Origin: Mytilus trossulus
Taxonomy: Eukaryota > Mollusca > Bivalvia > Mytilida > Mytilidae
DNA: 64,000 bases
Direction of reading: 5' to 3'
NCBI RefSeq assembly: GCF_036588685.1
Contig: NC_086374.1
Span: 72,538,457-72,602,456, forward strand
Shown here piece after piece: positions 36,401-50,900 of the stretch. The position numbers were made by a program, and so were the translations under genes. Each line of letters begins with the position of its first letter. Within the stretch, counting starts at the first letter, position 1. The notes below the pieces were generated by a model. The model had not been told where the DNA came from. It saw only the letters and a list, made by a program, of their open reading frames with translations, and made no database searches.

Positions 36401-38251
36401 TGTTGTTTACTAATAAATAATCTTTCCTGTATTCCTGCACCATTTTAATAGACAAAGTGTGTAATGTATTAATATGTTATGTTTGAGACTCTATAAAAAG
36501 CCCATGAAATTCTATACATAAAATAACTTGTTATACTGAAATTTCTTGGTGAACTGGAGCAAGTCATTTCAATAAAAATAAAATTTCTTTGCTCATCATT
36601 GTTATACCATTCCCTTATTTTAGCAAAATTGACAAAAACATTGCATAAAAAATATTGGTTCACTATAACATATTATACACTAACATGGAATTTAAACAGC
36701 ACCATGCCCTTGGTTGGATATCTTTGGATTAAGACATTTTCAACCAATCACAATGCTTTTTAATGATGCATTTCTAATTATTTCTCATTAGCTGCTTTAT
36801 TTTCTTAAATATGAAATTGATATTTACCTTAGAAATAGATCTGGCATATAATTTGGACATTTTCTGAATGTTAGGACTCAAAACAGAGTTTTTTCTTCTC
36901 CTCACTATGGCAAGTTAAAGCACTAAAGGAACTATATACATCATTTATCAAATAGTTTTTAGGTTGATGTAAACACAGTACCTTATAAATATTCATAATC
37001 TTGTGTCTTAACTATATATTTTTCATTCAAACGTGAAATTTCAGAAAAAATCGAAATTTCAAAGTCATTTCAAGTAGATTTTCATTGAATCAGCTTGTCC
37101 CCTTCACAAAAAAATGTTTTCAGTATACTTATTTATCCATAAAAGAGGGTAATTTTAACACAACAAAACATGACTTATAATTTATGATGTAAATCTACTG
37201 AAAATAGGATAAACATTTACACTTAAATGTTACATAATGATATCAAATAAATTCCTTCATATTATGAATATTTATGGAGGACTGACTGTATGCAATGTCA
37301 GTCCATTTTTCAACATTAAAATTTGAATGTAAAATAGGCCTTAAATAAAATAAGACAAATTGTAAAAGATTCAATCTTCATTCAAAAGTCATACATACGT
37401 ATAAAAATCATACATTCAAATGGCAATGCCTAAAGTTTTTGGAATGTTATACTGATTAAAGCCATGTAAAACATCTTATTTTTCAAGTATTTTTTAACAT
37501 TCCCCTCTCCCCCATAAAACATATCCATCTATACAAATGCCCAGATGTGGTCCATTAATTTTAAAAATAAAATACTGTTGATTCATTATTATTCATTGGA
37601 TATATTATATACATATCAATTTCCATGGATTTCATGAAATAGATAAACTTCAAAAATCAATGTTTAAAGAAGTACAAACATGACAAACTTTCAAACTTTT
37701 TTTTAATCAATGAAAAACTGTTCCTCATGAAAAATAAAGGAATCCACAGTCAAACACAATTTCTTCTTTAGGGTACCCTTAAAATCAATAAATATATTGC
37801 ACTTAATCCTGAAGTGACCGTGGATTATTTATTATTCCAGAGAAACTGAAAGTTTTGGGTAAGTTTTGGGTAATAGTTATACTTTACAATTAGGTGTTTA
37901 ACAAAGCCCAAAATTTTCTATACAGTTTTTAATAACCGATTTTTACTCAATTAATGAAAGCTAGCTGTAGTCATGGTAGTACCAAGGAAAATAAATTAAC
38001 AGTATACACTAATTTCTCCTCAGTTTTCTTGGTCAATTAATAAAATATTGTCAGTGGTTATCAAATGAACATTAATGTCTCTCTCTAACCAAGAAAAAAC
38101 CCAAAATTATTTTCAAATGCAAAATATGGATTTCTCACCCCTTTTCCTCCTTTACTTTCTCTCACTTTTTTAAGAACAGTACTAGTAGGACACACATTTT
38201 CCCTAAACACTTAAATTTAAACAAATTATTTTTTTCTAATTTAACATAAGG
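33480..38251. other. AT-rich region downstream of QSOX, possible 3' UTR
   Basis: Almost free of the dispersed repeats that crowd the rest of the window and without coding frames. It lies immediately 3' of the QSOX stop codon (minus strand), so part may be a long 3' untranslated region. The only recognised feature is an eroded MITE at 37574-37753. Confidence 0.4.
37574..37753. mobile_element. Eroded MITE of the CTGTGGATTC family
   Basis: Left end ACTGTTGATTCATTATTATT, right end the complement of ACTGTGGATTCC; the interior is diverged. Better copy at 42727-42928; a partial one near 6100-6170. Confidence 0.5.
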
Positions 38252-38961
38252 TTAAGGATTAGAGCAGCCATTACATGGATTCATTTTCCTTCTTCTTACA
38301 AAATGGTAATACAACACACCTATAATTGCTATACACAAACCATAAAACAATACACACATGTTCATATCACCTCTACTTAAACCTGACGGATATTTCAGTT
38401 TCTCTTCCACTTGATATTTACTATTTGCCAATTTTTTAGAGACAGGTAAATGATTGCCAGACAATTTAATTTTGTCTTCCAGTTTCTGTCTTTTCATCTG
38501 TCTTATATCTTTGATTTTTTCTAAGTCTTTACTTCTTTGCATCCTTTCCCACCAATCTAAATCAACTCGAGATTTTTTTACATCACTTTCAGTGTTGAAA
38601 GCAGAAGAATTTTTCACAATGTTTTCTTTATCGTACATTTTCACTATAAATTTTAAAACTTCATTTTTATCCCACTCTCGATTACTACCCTCTTTTTCAA
38701 TCCCTTTTCTGCACTTTTGACAAACTCTTTCTGACGGAAACATAATCTTTGGATGTAACGGATCCTCTGATTGGTCACCATGGAGTCTTTTATTGGCTTT
38801 GTTATGAGCGTTCCATAACCACAGGACTTGGTCGGAGGCTGACGAAATCTGTCTTTTATCTGCCATTTTCAGAAAATTGTTGACACATTCTTTGCAGCCA
38901 AAGAAATATTTCATATAGTCTGTAATTGCATTGATAACTTCTGCATAGAGAAATTTTGGAC
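38252..38961 (-). CDS. QSOX1: QSOX exon 10 (ERV catalytic domain, membrane anchor, stop)
   Basis: Acceptor TTTTTTTAAG, enters in phase 1. Encodes residues 411-646: YFFGCKECVNNFLKMA with the flavin-proximal CxxC, the HNKAN-RLHG FAD site, CQKC, a charged linker and the membrane helix CVLFYGLCIAIIGVLYYHFV. Confidence 0.95.
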
Positions 38962-41900
38962 CTTAAAAAAAATCAAATATAGCAGTTAATAATAAAAATA
39001 AAAGTTTGATAATGATTACTTTCATGATTTGTGAAAGTTTTAAAAAGATAAATATAATGGTTTGTTATGATTTAAATCATAAAAATTGTCTTTCAAATTG
39101 TTCTTCAGTATTAGAAAAAGTAAAGGTACCTTGCATGAAATAGTTCATAAAATTTTATAGATTAATTTTAAATATCTATATGGTCATGATGGTGAACTTT
39201 TGGAAGAGTGTCATCCCCTGTGAAGAGTGAGATAAACAAAATTAGTATATTATATTGGATGAAAATAAAAAGAAATGTTGATGATATTATCTTTCATTTA
39301 CAATGTATTATTTCTGTTTGTAAAAAGAGAAATGACCATAAATATCTAAAACATAGAGAAAATCATTTTATCACTCCAGACCCCCAAATCTCTAAAGGTT
39401 GGTGGTGAATTAGGTAGAAATATCCAGATTCCCCTAAATCATTATTGTAGGAGTTAACAAACAAAAAATATACCTACAACAGACAATTTTTTTTTAATCA
39501 GAGGTCATGTTTGTAATTTCAACCATGGCCCAACTGAAATTTCACTTACTTTAATTATGTAATTCAAATTTTAAAATAACACAATAAACTCACTGTTTTT
39601 CCCAACTATGTAAGCATTAGCAGTTAGTGTATGAAACAGAGTCCACATTGAACATGGGTAACCTCTGTATCTCGGTTCACTCCCTTTACAGCCAATCCAG
39701 CTGATCTTTTCTGGTAAATATGTATCTACAGACTACAAAAAAATGAACAATCAATAATTATCTCCCCTTACAGACTACAAATAAATAAATCAACATGTAG
39801 TTATCTTCCCTTACATCTAATCCAGCTGATTTTTCTGGTAAATATGCATCAATAAATAAACAATCAGTAATTATCTCCGCTTACAGACTACAAATAAATA
39901 AATAATTATTTGTAACCTCCTCTTAATTTCAAACCACATGATCTTAGCTGGTAAATATGTATCTACATACTACACATAAATGAACAATCAGTTATTATCT
40001 CCCCTTACAGATTACAATATAACTGGTTTAATCTGGTAATTATGAATCTACTGACTACAAATAAATAAAATATCTCTAAGTCTTATTTGTTAACTTACAG
40101 AGCAAGAAGTAACATGCATATTGTGCAAATTATAACCCTTTCCTTTTTAAAAATTGACTAAACATTCCATGGGTATAACGAAAAATGTTGTCTCAAAGAA
40201 GGAACTTACACTGAACAATCAGCATTTTAAAGTTTCAATCCAATTATCATATCAATCCATAATAGAAGAGGTAAGAAATATATATGAAAAGTCACAGCTG
40301 AACAAACTTACAAGGTCTATACAGAATACTTGCTCCTTTTCATAAGTTATAAATCAAAACAATCTTATATTTACCTGTAAACTGTCTATATAATACACCC
40401 AGACTTCACCTGTAAGTCCTGACGATACAGTGTCAATCCAAGTCTTTATTCTCAGTAAAAATTTCTTCAGATACTCTTCAGCGGGGAAATACTACCAAAA
40501 AAAAACCACAAATACAATTGACTGATACAGAAAAATAAATAGATTACAAGTTCATTTGATAGAAATAAAAAATAAAAGAAGATTGTGTCCATGTGACACA
40601 GATGCCCCGCTTGTAAATATGCAGGTCAATGTAGTACTTCATACTTATTGACATTTTGTCTTCTTTGAAACTTTAAAAATGACATTTGTTTTCTGTATGT
40701 TGTCATAAAAAATTGTGTGTCTGAGTTCTCTAATTGTTCAATAACTAACAGTAATGTTAACATCAATCTGTGCTTGGTGGTAATAAACATTGCATTTATA
40801 AAAAAGTTTTATAAAATTTCATTTATGCAAATTGAAGCTACCGTGTGGAAACGGCAATTCCACTAATTGTTCATTTATAAAGGGACATAACTCAAGAACA
40901 GAAAAAGTGACATCCCCCAAATTTGGTATAAGAATTTTATGTAATTATAAGCATTATGTATTAGTTTCAGTACATTTTGCTGTGGCCATGTAAAGAGGGT
41001 GGAAACGACAAATTTTCTAAATTTTCCATTCATAAAGGGACTTAACCCATGAACAGAAAAAAAGTAACACCATCCAAATTGGTATTTGATCTGTGTTTGG
41101 TGGTAACAAGCATTATGTATAAGTTTCTGAACATTTGGTTGAGGTAAACTAATGATAGAGAACAGACACCAATTGCAGGACATACAGTCATACAGGCAAA
41201 CAAACAAGGGTAAACTTTAATGTCCATGGCACTGAGCAGTGTCTTAAAAAAATTGCATTCTGCAAAAGATCTACATTTTATGATAAGAGTTTGTATCTTA
41301 TAATCTCTTTTCCATTAATCTAGCAAAATCAGATAGTTACTACATAAAACAGGCTATTATTTGAACTTGGAATTATTTTTAATTATGGAATTTGCATGAT
41401 TTCTTGTGTTTAAAATTTATGATAAATTTCATGTTTATTTGGTATTAAAATCTTTTGAGTGGTTAATAACACTTTCCAAACAATGTATTTTGGTTAGTAT
41501 AGTATTATGCGCGGCACAGTACATTCTATCGAAAATATACTATTTTCTTTGTAATAGAAAGTGTTGTGCGCAGCACAGAACATTTCAGTACAGAATAAAC
41601 ATGGAATTTATTAAAAAATTCAATAACAAAGCAAATTCCATAATTAACAAGAATGTGTCCATAGTACACAGATGCCCCACTCGCACTATCATTTAACATG
41701 TTCACTGGACCGTGAAATTGGGGTCAATACTTTAATTTGGCATTAAAATTAGAAAGATCATATCATAGTTAACATGTGTACTAAGTTTCAAGTTGATTGG
41801 ACTTCAACTTCTTCAAAAACTACCTTGACCAAAAACTTTAACCTGAGCTTCACACTTTCTTTTTCTTTGTTCAGTGGACCATGAAATTGGGTTCAATACT

Positions 41901-44900
41901 TTAATTTGACATTAAAATTAGAAAGATCATATCATAGAGAACATGTGTACTAAGTTTCAAATTGATTGGACTTCAACTTCATCAAAAACTACCTCGACCA
42001 AAAACTTTAACCTGAAGATGAACGAACGGACGAACAAACAGATGCACAGACCAGAAAACACTATCGTAGGTGGGGCATAAAAATAATTCCAAGTTCAAAT
42101 AATAGCCTGTTATAATTTAAAAATACCTTTGTAAGAACTTTGATGAAATCTTTCAGAGCCTGCAAAGCCTTTCCATCAATAGATTTCTGTATAGCTATTT
42201 CTTGTCTGAAGCTGTAGGATAGAGCTGACTCTAAATCTGACATATATACAACTGTCCTAAAATACAAATCACATATTTCTTTGATGCTTTTTTTATTTGA
42301 AAGTTCATAACTACTGTAAAAGTCAATGTGTGTCATTAATAAGGATGTCCTTAAAATTGATACAATTTTAAGTTCTTGATATTGTTTATTATTGGAGTAT
42401 TCTATTTGAAAATTAATTGTAGAAAAGAAAAAAGATACTAAGGTATATGTTACTTTGACATTCATTTTTAACAAAATGTATCTTTAACAAGTCTGTTATT
42501 ACAAAATGTATCTAAAACAAGTCTGTTATTACAAAAGGAGTGCTTTTAATCAAAATATATGTGTGATGTTATCTGTAATAGGCATCTCCTTTTCCAACAC
42601 TGTCAAAGTACCAGAATAAAGAGAACTTATCATTCTAATGTATTTTCCAATACAAATGGAGTTGGGGGAAAAAACAAACCACACAAAATGTCCATTTATA
42701 GTTAACAATTGCAACTATAATGACTGCTGTGGATTCAATTGTTTTCGTGGGTACCAACTTCCGTGGATTTAACAAAACTTTCGTTGATATTTGATTTCGT
42801 GGTTCTGTCAAAGTCTGCATACAAGTACATGGAAAATTTGTAATTCCCTAAACATTTAAATTTGTGGATCACTTGTACCAACAAAATCAACAAAAATTGG
42901 TATCCAATGAAAAATAATGAATCCACAGTATTTTAAATTCATAAAATTTTGTGAGGTTTTCAAATTGCATTATCAGTACTTGTATACAGCATTTGCTGAA
43001 GCTGCAATGATGAACCATTTAATTTTTGACTCCCTTGTTCAAAAATCACAATCATAAATGTAGGCAAATTTTAGAATTTACAGTATTGTGGAATGGTGTT
43101 AATCAGTGAAAAAAGTCTTACCCATTAGTAATTGCCTTTGTTTGCATCTTAACAGTATGTTCTGCAATCTTAGGACCTTCTAGTTTCTCTGCATTATTAT
43201 CATGGTCAACACCTATAAGCTTTTTAATAATCTCTACAATGGTTTCACGGTCATCAACTCCTCTATTAAAGTAGAACAATTTCTTTATATCAATACTGTA
43301 GATTCTCATTCATGCATCAGATCTTGCAACTGTCTCTAATTATAGAGAACTTGCAAATTACAATGTTTGCGCAAATCTTAGCCTGGTTTATATCTACATA
43401 TTATATATATACATGCTTTGATTGATCAGTTCTAGATAACATATCGATGACTGCAAATTTTAAATAAAGCAATCAATTTGAAAAGTTGTTTTGATATTAA
43501 CTTTAATGATTTCTTTTTATCTTAATATTAGCTGTTAACAAATAAAAATTGACAGGTTGCTGTATTTTCTAAGGTAACTTAAAATATGCAACTTCAATAT
43601 ATAGTTTGGTTGATTTAATTTTTTTGTTCTTTTTGGAAAACAAAGATAAGTGTTTATGTTCTTTTTTCTTTCAATCTACGTTTTTTAAATCAACCGATCA
43701 TACATGTTTTGTTTTGTTATTGAAATTCGCAGTACTCATCATCATGATCATTAACCATTAAATCTTTTAAAAAAATTGATGAATTGATGCCTCTTACATT
43801 GTTCCTTTTCCAGCACATTTCCGATGTCACAATTAATTCTAATATGTTAGTGTGTCACAGTAAGAGGTGAGTATTCTTGAAATGACATCATTTGGTTGAT
43901 CTTGGACTAGAACTGGGCCTATAGTCTATACAAAAAGAAGAATGTCCATAGCATCATAACTGGGCTGTTGGCACTGTTATCAATATTGACTTACTTGGCT
44001 ATATGTTCAAACCTTCCATCACCATGGAGTAAGAATAATGATGGTAAATGTGTCACTCCAAACTTTACAATGTTTTGATTGGTAACTGTCCTTATCAACA
44101 AATGTTGATACTGGCATAAATCTAGAATTACCTGTAAACATATAATAGACAAATTTAAATCTATAATTTAGATGAGATTTAATACTATTATTCTGGGTAA
44201 AATCAGTTCCAGGTTAACAGAAAAAAATAAATTAAAAAGTGGTTTCTGACAATCAAAACTAAATGACATGAAATACTGTAAACCAACTTATTTTCGCGGA
44301 TACTTTATTTCGCGTTTTACCCTTTCTAGTCTATTTCACGGCTATTAAATTTCTCGATTTTCTAATTTCTGGATATAGTTTAATAAGGAAAGACCGAAGT
44401 TTTACATATCTCAACGATTTATATTCACGTTATTTTTCTACTCGCAAAAGTGGCGAAAAATAAATCGTTCGCGAAAATAAGTTGGTTTACAGTAGCCCTA
44501 TTAAAAACAACAAAAATTTAATCCTATCTATCCAGCAACTCATTTAAAAAATCTATGCTACAATAGATATTTTTTTTATTATTTTTTATAAATATATGAC
44601 CAATGATAAAGTTCTATGCTTTGATACATTAAAGCTAAAGAATTATTACCTGTCTTCCAATATAAGACTCTTCATGTTCAAACAGTAAAATGACATGTTT
44701 ATGTATATCTTTAGATTCTTCCCAAATCTGCTCTACAGTACTGAAAAATATTAAATTAATATCATGAGCCATTTCATTTCAAGTTTTATCACACATTTCC
44801 ATAAATAGAAAATAACAAATAATGCTTATTATAGAGAGATGTGAACTTAGGATCCATACATCCCTTCAAAATGACATTCATGTACCAAAATTTAATGCAA

Positions 44901-47900
44901 ACTCTTTTAAAAAATAATCAATGCTTCATTTTAAAATCATTTCTTAAACCTTCACATTTATTTGACACCCCGAAACCATAATGATATATATGTTGCAATT
45001 GTTTGCACCTGTCTTAAGTCAGGAATCTAATGTTCAGTGGTTGTCGTCTGTTCATGTGGTTCATAAGTGTTTCTTGTTTCTAGTTTTTTATATAGATTAG
45101 GCCATTGGTTTTCCCATTTGAATGATTTTATATGAGTAATCATAGCCCTACATAGCTTATTGTTTGGTGTGAGCCTAAGCTCCCTGTTGAAAACCGTAAC
45201 TTGACCTTTATTGGTTTACTTTTATAAATTGTGACTTGGATGGAGATTTGTCTCATTGGAACTCATACCACATCTTCCTATATCTATACACAGAGATTAC
45301 CTCAGTATTGTTTAATGTCTCATCAATTTTTTTTTTTATATCCTGGATACGAATGTAAACAAATTACAATGCTGAATCATCCTTTACATTCTGAATGGTC
45401 AGAAAACTAGAGGCTCTAAAGAGCCTGTGTCGCTCACCTTGGTCTATGTGAATATTAAACAAAGGAAGCAGATGGATTCATGACAAAATTGTGTTTTGGT
45501 GATGGTGATGTGTTTGTAAATCTTACTTTACTAAACAGTCTTGCTGCTTAGAATTATCTCTATCTATAATGAACTTGGCCCAGTAGTTTCAGTGGAAAAT
45601 GTTAATAAAAATTTACAAATTTTATGAAAATTGTTAAAAATTGACTATAAAGGACAATTACTCCTTAGTGGGTCAATTGACCATTTTCAGATTTGCTCTA
45701 ATTGCTTTGTTTTTTGAGTTATAAGCCAAAAACTGCATTTTACCCCCATATTCTATTTTTAGCCGTGGCGGCCATCTTGGTTGGTTGACCGGGTCACGCC
45801 ACATATTTTTTAAACTAGATACCCAAAAGATGATTGTGGCCAAGTTTGGATTTATTTGGCCAAGTAGTTTCAGGGGAGAAGATTTTTGTAAAAGATAACT
45901 AAGATTTACGAAAAATTGTTAAAAATTGACTATAAAGGGCAATAACTCCTAAAGGGGTCAACTGACCATTTCGGTCATGTTGACTTATTTGTAAATCTTA
46001 CTTTGCTGAACATAATTGCTGTTTACAGTTTATCTCTATCTATAATAATATTCAAGATAATAACCAAAAACATCAAAATTTCCTCAAAATTACTAATTCA
46101 GGGGCAGCAACCCAACAACGGGTTGTCCGATTCGTCTGAAAATTTCAGGGCAGATAGATCTTGACCTGATAAACATTTTTACCCCATGTCAGATTTCCAC
46201 TAAATGCTTTGGTTTTTGAGTTATAAGCCAAAAATTGCATTTTACCCCTATGTTCTATTTTTAGCCGTGGCGGCCATCTTGGTTGGTTGACCGGGTCACG
46301 CCACATATTTTTTAAACTAGATACCCCAAAGATAATTGTGGCCAAGATTGGATTAATTTGGCCAAGTAGTTTCAGAGGAGAAGATTTTTGTAAAAGATAA
46401 CTAAGATTTACGAAAAATGGTAAAAAATTGACTATAAAGGGCAATAACTCCTAAAGGGGTCAACTGACCATTTCGGTCATGTTGACTTATTTGTAAATCT
46501 TACTTTGCTGAACATAATTGCTGTTTACAGTTTATCTCTATCTATAATAATATTCAAGATAATAACCAAAAACAGCAAAATTTCCTCAAAATTACAAATT
46601 CAGGGGCAGCAACCCAACAACGGATTGTCTGATTCGTCTGAAAATTTCAGGGCAGATAGATCTTGACCTGATAAACATTTTTACCCCATGTCAGATTTCC
46701 TCTAAATGCTTTGGTTTTTGAGTTATAAGCCAAAAACTGCATTTTACCCCTATGTTCTATTTTTAGCCGTGGCGGCCATCTTGGTTGGTTGACCGGGTCA
46801 CGCCACACATTTTTTAAACTAGATACCCCAATGATGATTGTGGCAAAGTTTGGTTCAATTTGGCCCAGTAGTTTCAGAGGAGAAGATTTTTGTAAAAGTT
46901 AACGACGACGGACGACGGACGCCGGACGACGGACGACGACGGACGCCGGACGCAAAGTGATGGGAAAAGCTCACTTGGCCCTTCGGGCCAGGTGAGCTAA
47001 AAACATGTAAAAATGTGAAAACTGTCATCAATCATTTAAGGCTGAATGGTGACATCTAGCAATGTATAGATTAATTGTCGTTTGCTTTACATCCAGTCCC
47101 TAAATTTTAGGTGGCAATTTCCTTTTTAACTCATATTGTTTTACTTCTGTCTGATGATTAACAAAGAAAATTGATAACTGTAGATATTAGAATTCCAGTG
47201 GAATTTTAATTACCCTTGCATTCTGCTGCAGTGTATTTGGTATATATTTTTTGTACTTGTATATATTCATGAGGGTTTTATAACAGAGAAGAAAGATTAG
47301 GAATGGATTTGTATCTCAGGTAATATGTTGGAATAAACCAGGTTTAATGGAAGCAAACATCTTACTTGTCTGACAGTTTTTCTATATTCTATCAGCTGAA
47401 ATTATCCAGAAAAAAAAGAATAATAAGGTGCACATGTATTCTTAAAACATGGAAAGAATGCAAAGTATATGTTTAATCTACTGACATTTCTATATATTTA
47501 TATTTATTTATGCCTTTTAAGTATGATGATCATGATGATCAGCATTGTTCATAGAAGTATCACAAGTGTTGTCACACATGGAGCAGGATTTGCCAACTCT
47601 TTAAGATCATGTAATATGATTGCCAATTTTGACTGTTATGTCTAATTTCCTGGTTATCATTAGTGTTGGTCTTTTCATTGTCTTGTTTATTGGCATGGAT
47701 TGTACATTTTTCTTGATTTACATGTTTTGAATAACCCCTTGGTACATGTATTTTTTTCTCTTCTACGCTAGATGGCTATTTTACCTGAGAGGCTGTAATG
47801 CTGGCCATGACTGAGGTTTACTGTCCCCTACAAACTGACCTACATAGTTTATAACCCGTCTACCAATGGAATCAGTATCCTGATCGTGGATTGCCTCTCC

Positions 47901-50900
47901 TCTGTAGGCTTCATCAGCATGAGGTGGGAAAAACTGAAACAATACAAATAGTATACAATAGTTTGTCAATGGTTTGGCTTAGAGAAGTTCTTAGTATCTC
48001 TGTGTTGCATTCTCACAAATAGAATTTAGACATTGCTATTAGCATGATTAGTGACTGATGTCAAAATACATCAATGTTCATTGTAATTGTAACAGTAGGT
48101 TTAAAGGTTTACACACCCAAATCATCTGATCATTGGAAATAAAGCTGTTCCTATTACATGCAGTATATCAGGAACTGTAAATTAAGTTATGTTTTTTTAC
48201 CAATTAAAAGATATATATGGATTTCAGATCTCTTGTTTTCTGTATCTTTTGTTTTTGTTTTTGTTTTGTGTTGTTGAGTTGTAAACTGTTACAAATAAAT
48301 GTTCACTTCCACACATTCTTTCATTTAAATCCTAATTGCCATAATCATGATAATAGTAACAAACCTTAACTAACCAGATGCTCCACCGGCCCCAGCTTTA
48401 TACGACCGCAGATGTTGAACCCTGAACAGTTGGGGCAAGTATGGGCACAACATTTAAGCTTGATACAGCTCTGAATTTGGATTGTGATTAAATAGTTGAC
48501 ACAACATAGGTTTCTGACACAGAATGAATGTGGTATAAGAACTTAAACTTAAAAACTTAAAATTTTTAAATTGGACATTTACCTACATGTATTATGGCCC
48601 AATATCCAAAATCTAAATACATGGTTAGATACTGCATATCATAGAACCCCAAGAATTCAATTTTTGATGAATTCAAATAATGTTAAATTTTAGACCCTTT
48701 AAACTTCAATGTGGACCAATTTGATAACCAGGCCCTAATATTAAAAATCTAAATACATGGTTAGATTCAGCATATAAAGAACCCCATATATTCAATTTTT
48801 GTTGTAATCAAACAAGGTTTAATTTTTTTAAATATAACTAGGTTTAATTTTTTACCCTTTGGACCTTAATGTAGACCAATTTGAAAACAGGACCAAAAAT
48901 TAAGAATCTAAAAAAACATGATAAATGGTTAGATTTGGCATATCAAAGAACACAAATAATTCATTTTTGATGAAATCAAACTAAGTTTAATTGTGGACCC
49001 TTTTGGCCCCTAATTCCTAAACTGTTGGGACAAAAACTCCCAAAATCAATCCCAACCTTCCTTTTGTGGTCATAAACCTTGTGTTAAAGTTTTATAGATT
49101 TCTATTGACTTATACTAAAGTTAATGTGCAAAAACCAGGAAAATGCTTATTTTGGACCTTTTTTGGCCACTAATTCCTAAACTGTTGGGACCAAAACTCC
49201 CAAAATCAAATCCAACTTTTCTTTTATGGTCATAAACATGGTGTTTAAATTTCATAGATTTCTATTTACTCATACTTAGAGTATGAAAACCAAATGTTTT
49301 AAGACGACAACAACGACGCCAATGTCATACCAATGTACGACAAAAAAAAAATCAATTTTTGCAGTCGTATAATGATAAGGGATGTCAACTCAGTGGAGAT
49401 TTTCTTATAAAGTATTAGTTGAATTTATTGAGTGATACTTGAGTACTCGCACAGAAAAACATATTCAAAACAGAAGCACAAAAGTATACCAATTTTTATT
49501 ATGGTCTGTTGTCTTATGAACTTAAAACCCTCAATATGATATCATATTTATTTCTGAATTATAATTTCCATAAAAAGGATAAAATCACAGATCAATTTCA
49601 AGAAATATATTCCAAAAATGTTTAGCATGAAACAAAAGCCTTATAACATTTGTAAGTGTTGGTATTGATTTTTGTAGAATCAGAATGTAAACAATGGTAT
49701 CTATAACATCCTTTACAAAGTTCTGTGATATTGATTCCAAATATAAGAGATGATTTCAAGAATAAGAAAATAAGATAAAATCATATAAAATCGTATCAAT
49801 CTTTTTTTTAAGATTTGTGTTGGCCTATTCTTCTGTCAGAGGTATGAAGTGTTCATGGAGACTGGTGAAAATTATATCAAAATCCCTGGAACACACATAA
49901 AATCAAGACCTTAAAATGGTCCAATAGAAAAAAATGGAGCACCATTCTAAATATTTTATAAATTAAAATCGAGCTTAACTTTGTTTTATTGATTTAAAAG
50001 CTAGTTATTCATAATGTGTGAAAAATAGACCGGAATCTGATAATTTAAAGTGTGTTTGAATGCCAGATTAGATAATTTTCTATCAAATGTATTCTGTTAC
50101 CAAAGCCACTTATAGTTTCAATCATAGTTGAAAAGTAAATCAGAACACTAAACATTTGCTGAAGGTTAATATTGCATCACTCTGGAATGGGACAGAACAT
50201 TTTTAAAAGCAAAAGTCTTTTACCATTGTTTACCATATTCAGATATTATTATCAAACATAGAAACAAAATAAAGTGACCAAAACATACTCAATCAGTGTG
50301 CAATATGTTATAACTTCACTACAGCATGTACAGTACATGTATGTTTTTTTTTGTTTTTTTTTTAATGTTTTCCACTGTTTATCATGTTTATTAACAGTAT
50401 ACAATAAACATTTATTTTTGGTCAGAATATTCGATTAGTAATTCATATTTCTAACTTCATGACAAGTACAACAACTGAACACAAAGGACAGATGTTGCAT
50501 ATATTTTTTTATCACGTACCAAGTTTTAATTGATTTGCATACATTTCCATTAATTAAAATTTGACAAGTCAGCAGGTAAAAATGACAGGTGATTGATCAT
50601 TGGATACTCCACGACCTCACACTAGTTCATTAAAAAAAAAGATAAAAACTTACACTAGTAAATAACAGTTCATACAGCAGTCATCCTACATGTATGGTAC
50701 AAATCTTTCATTATTTCAGTATTTAAACATGTATGTTAAACGAATGTACGCTTTTTAGTTGCCTGACCAAAGACAGGAACCATGTTAGGGGTTATCCTAT
50801 GTCATTTCTTCATGTTTTCTTTTATTCAAGAAATTGATGTTGATTGTAGATTTTTTTTTAATTTGATATAGTGTGTAGATGTCTGTCTATTGTTGATGAC

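Noticed and set aside
40875-41207. 110-codon minus-strand ORF in QSOX intron 7
   Set aside because: Lies within a dispersed element with two related halves; the apparent protein repeat reflects the DNA repeat.
41506-41592. GCGCGGCACAGTACAT / GCGCAGCACAGAACAT repeat
   Set aside because: A short imperfect direct repeat only; no borders or structure to support an element.
41406-41696. 96-codon plus-strand ORF
   Set aside because: Intronic, antisense to QSOX, ends in a dispersed repeat.
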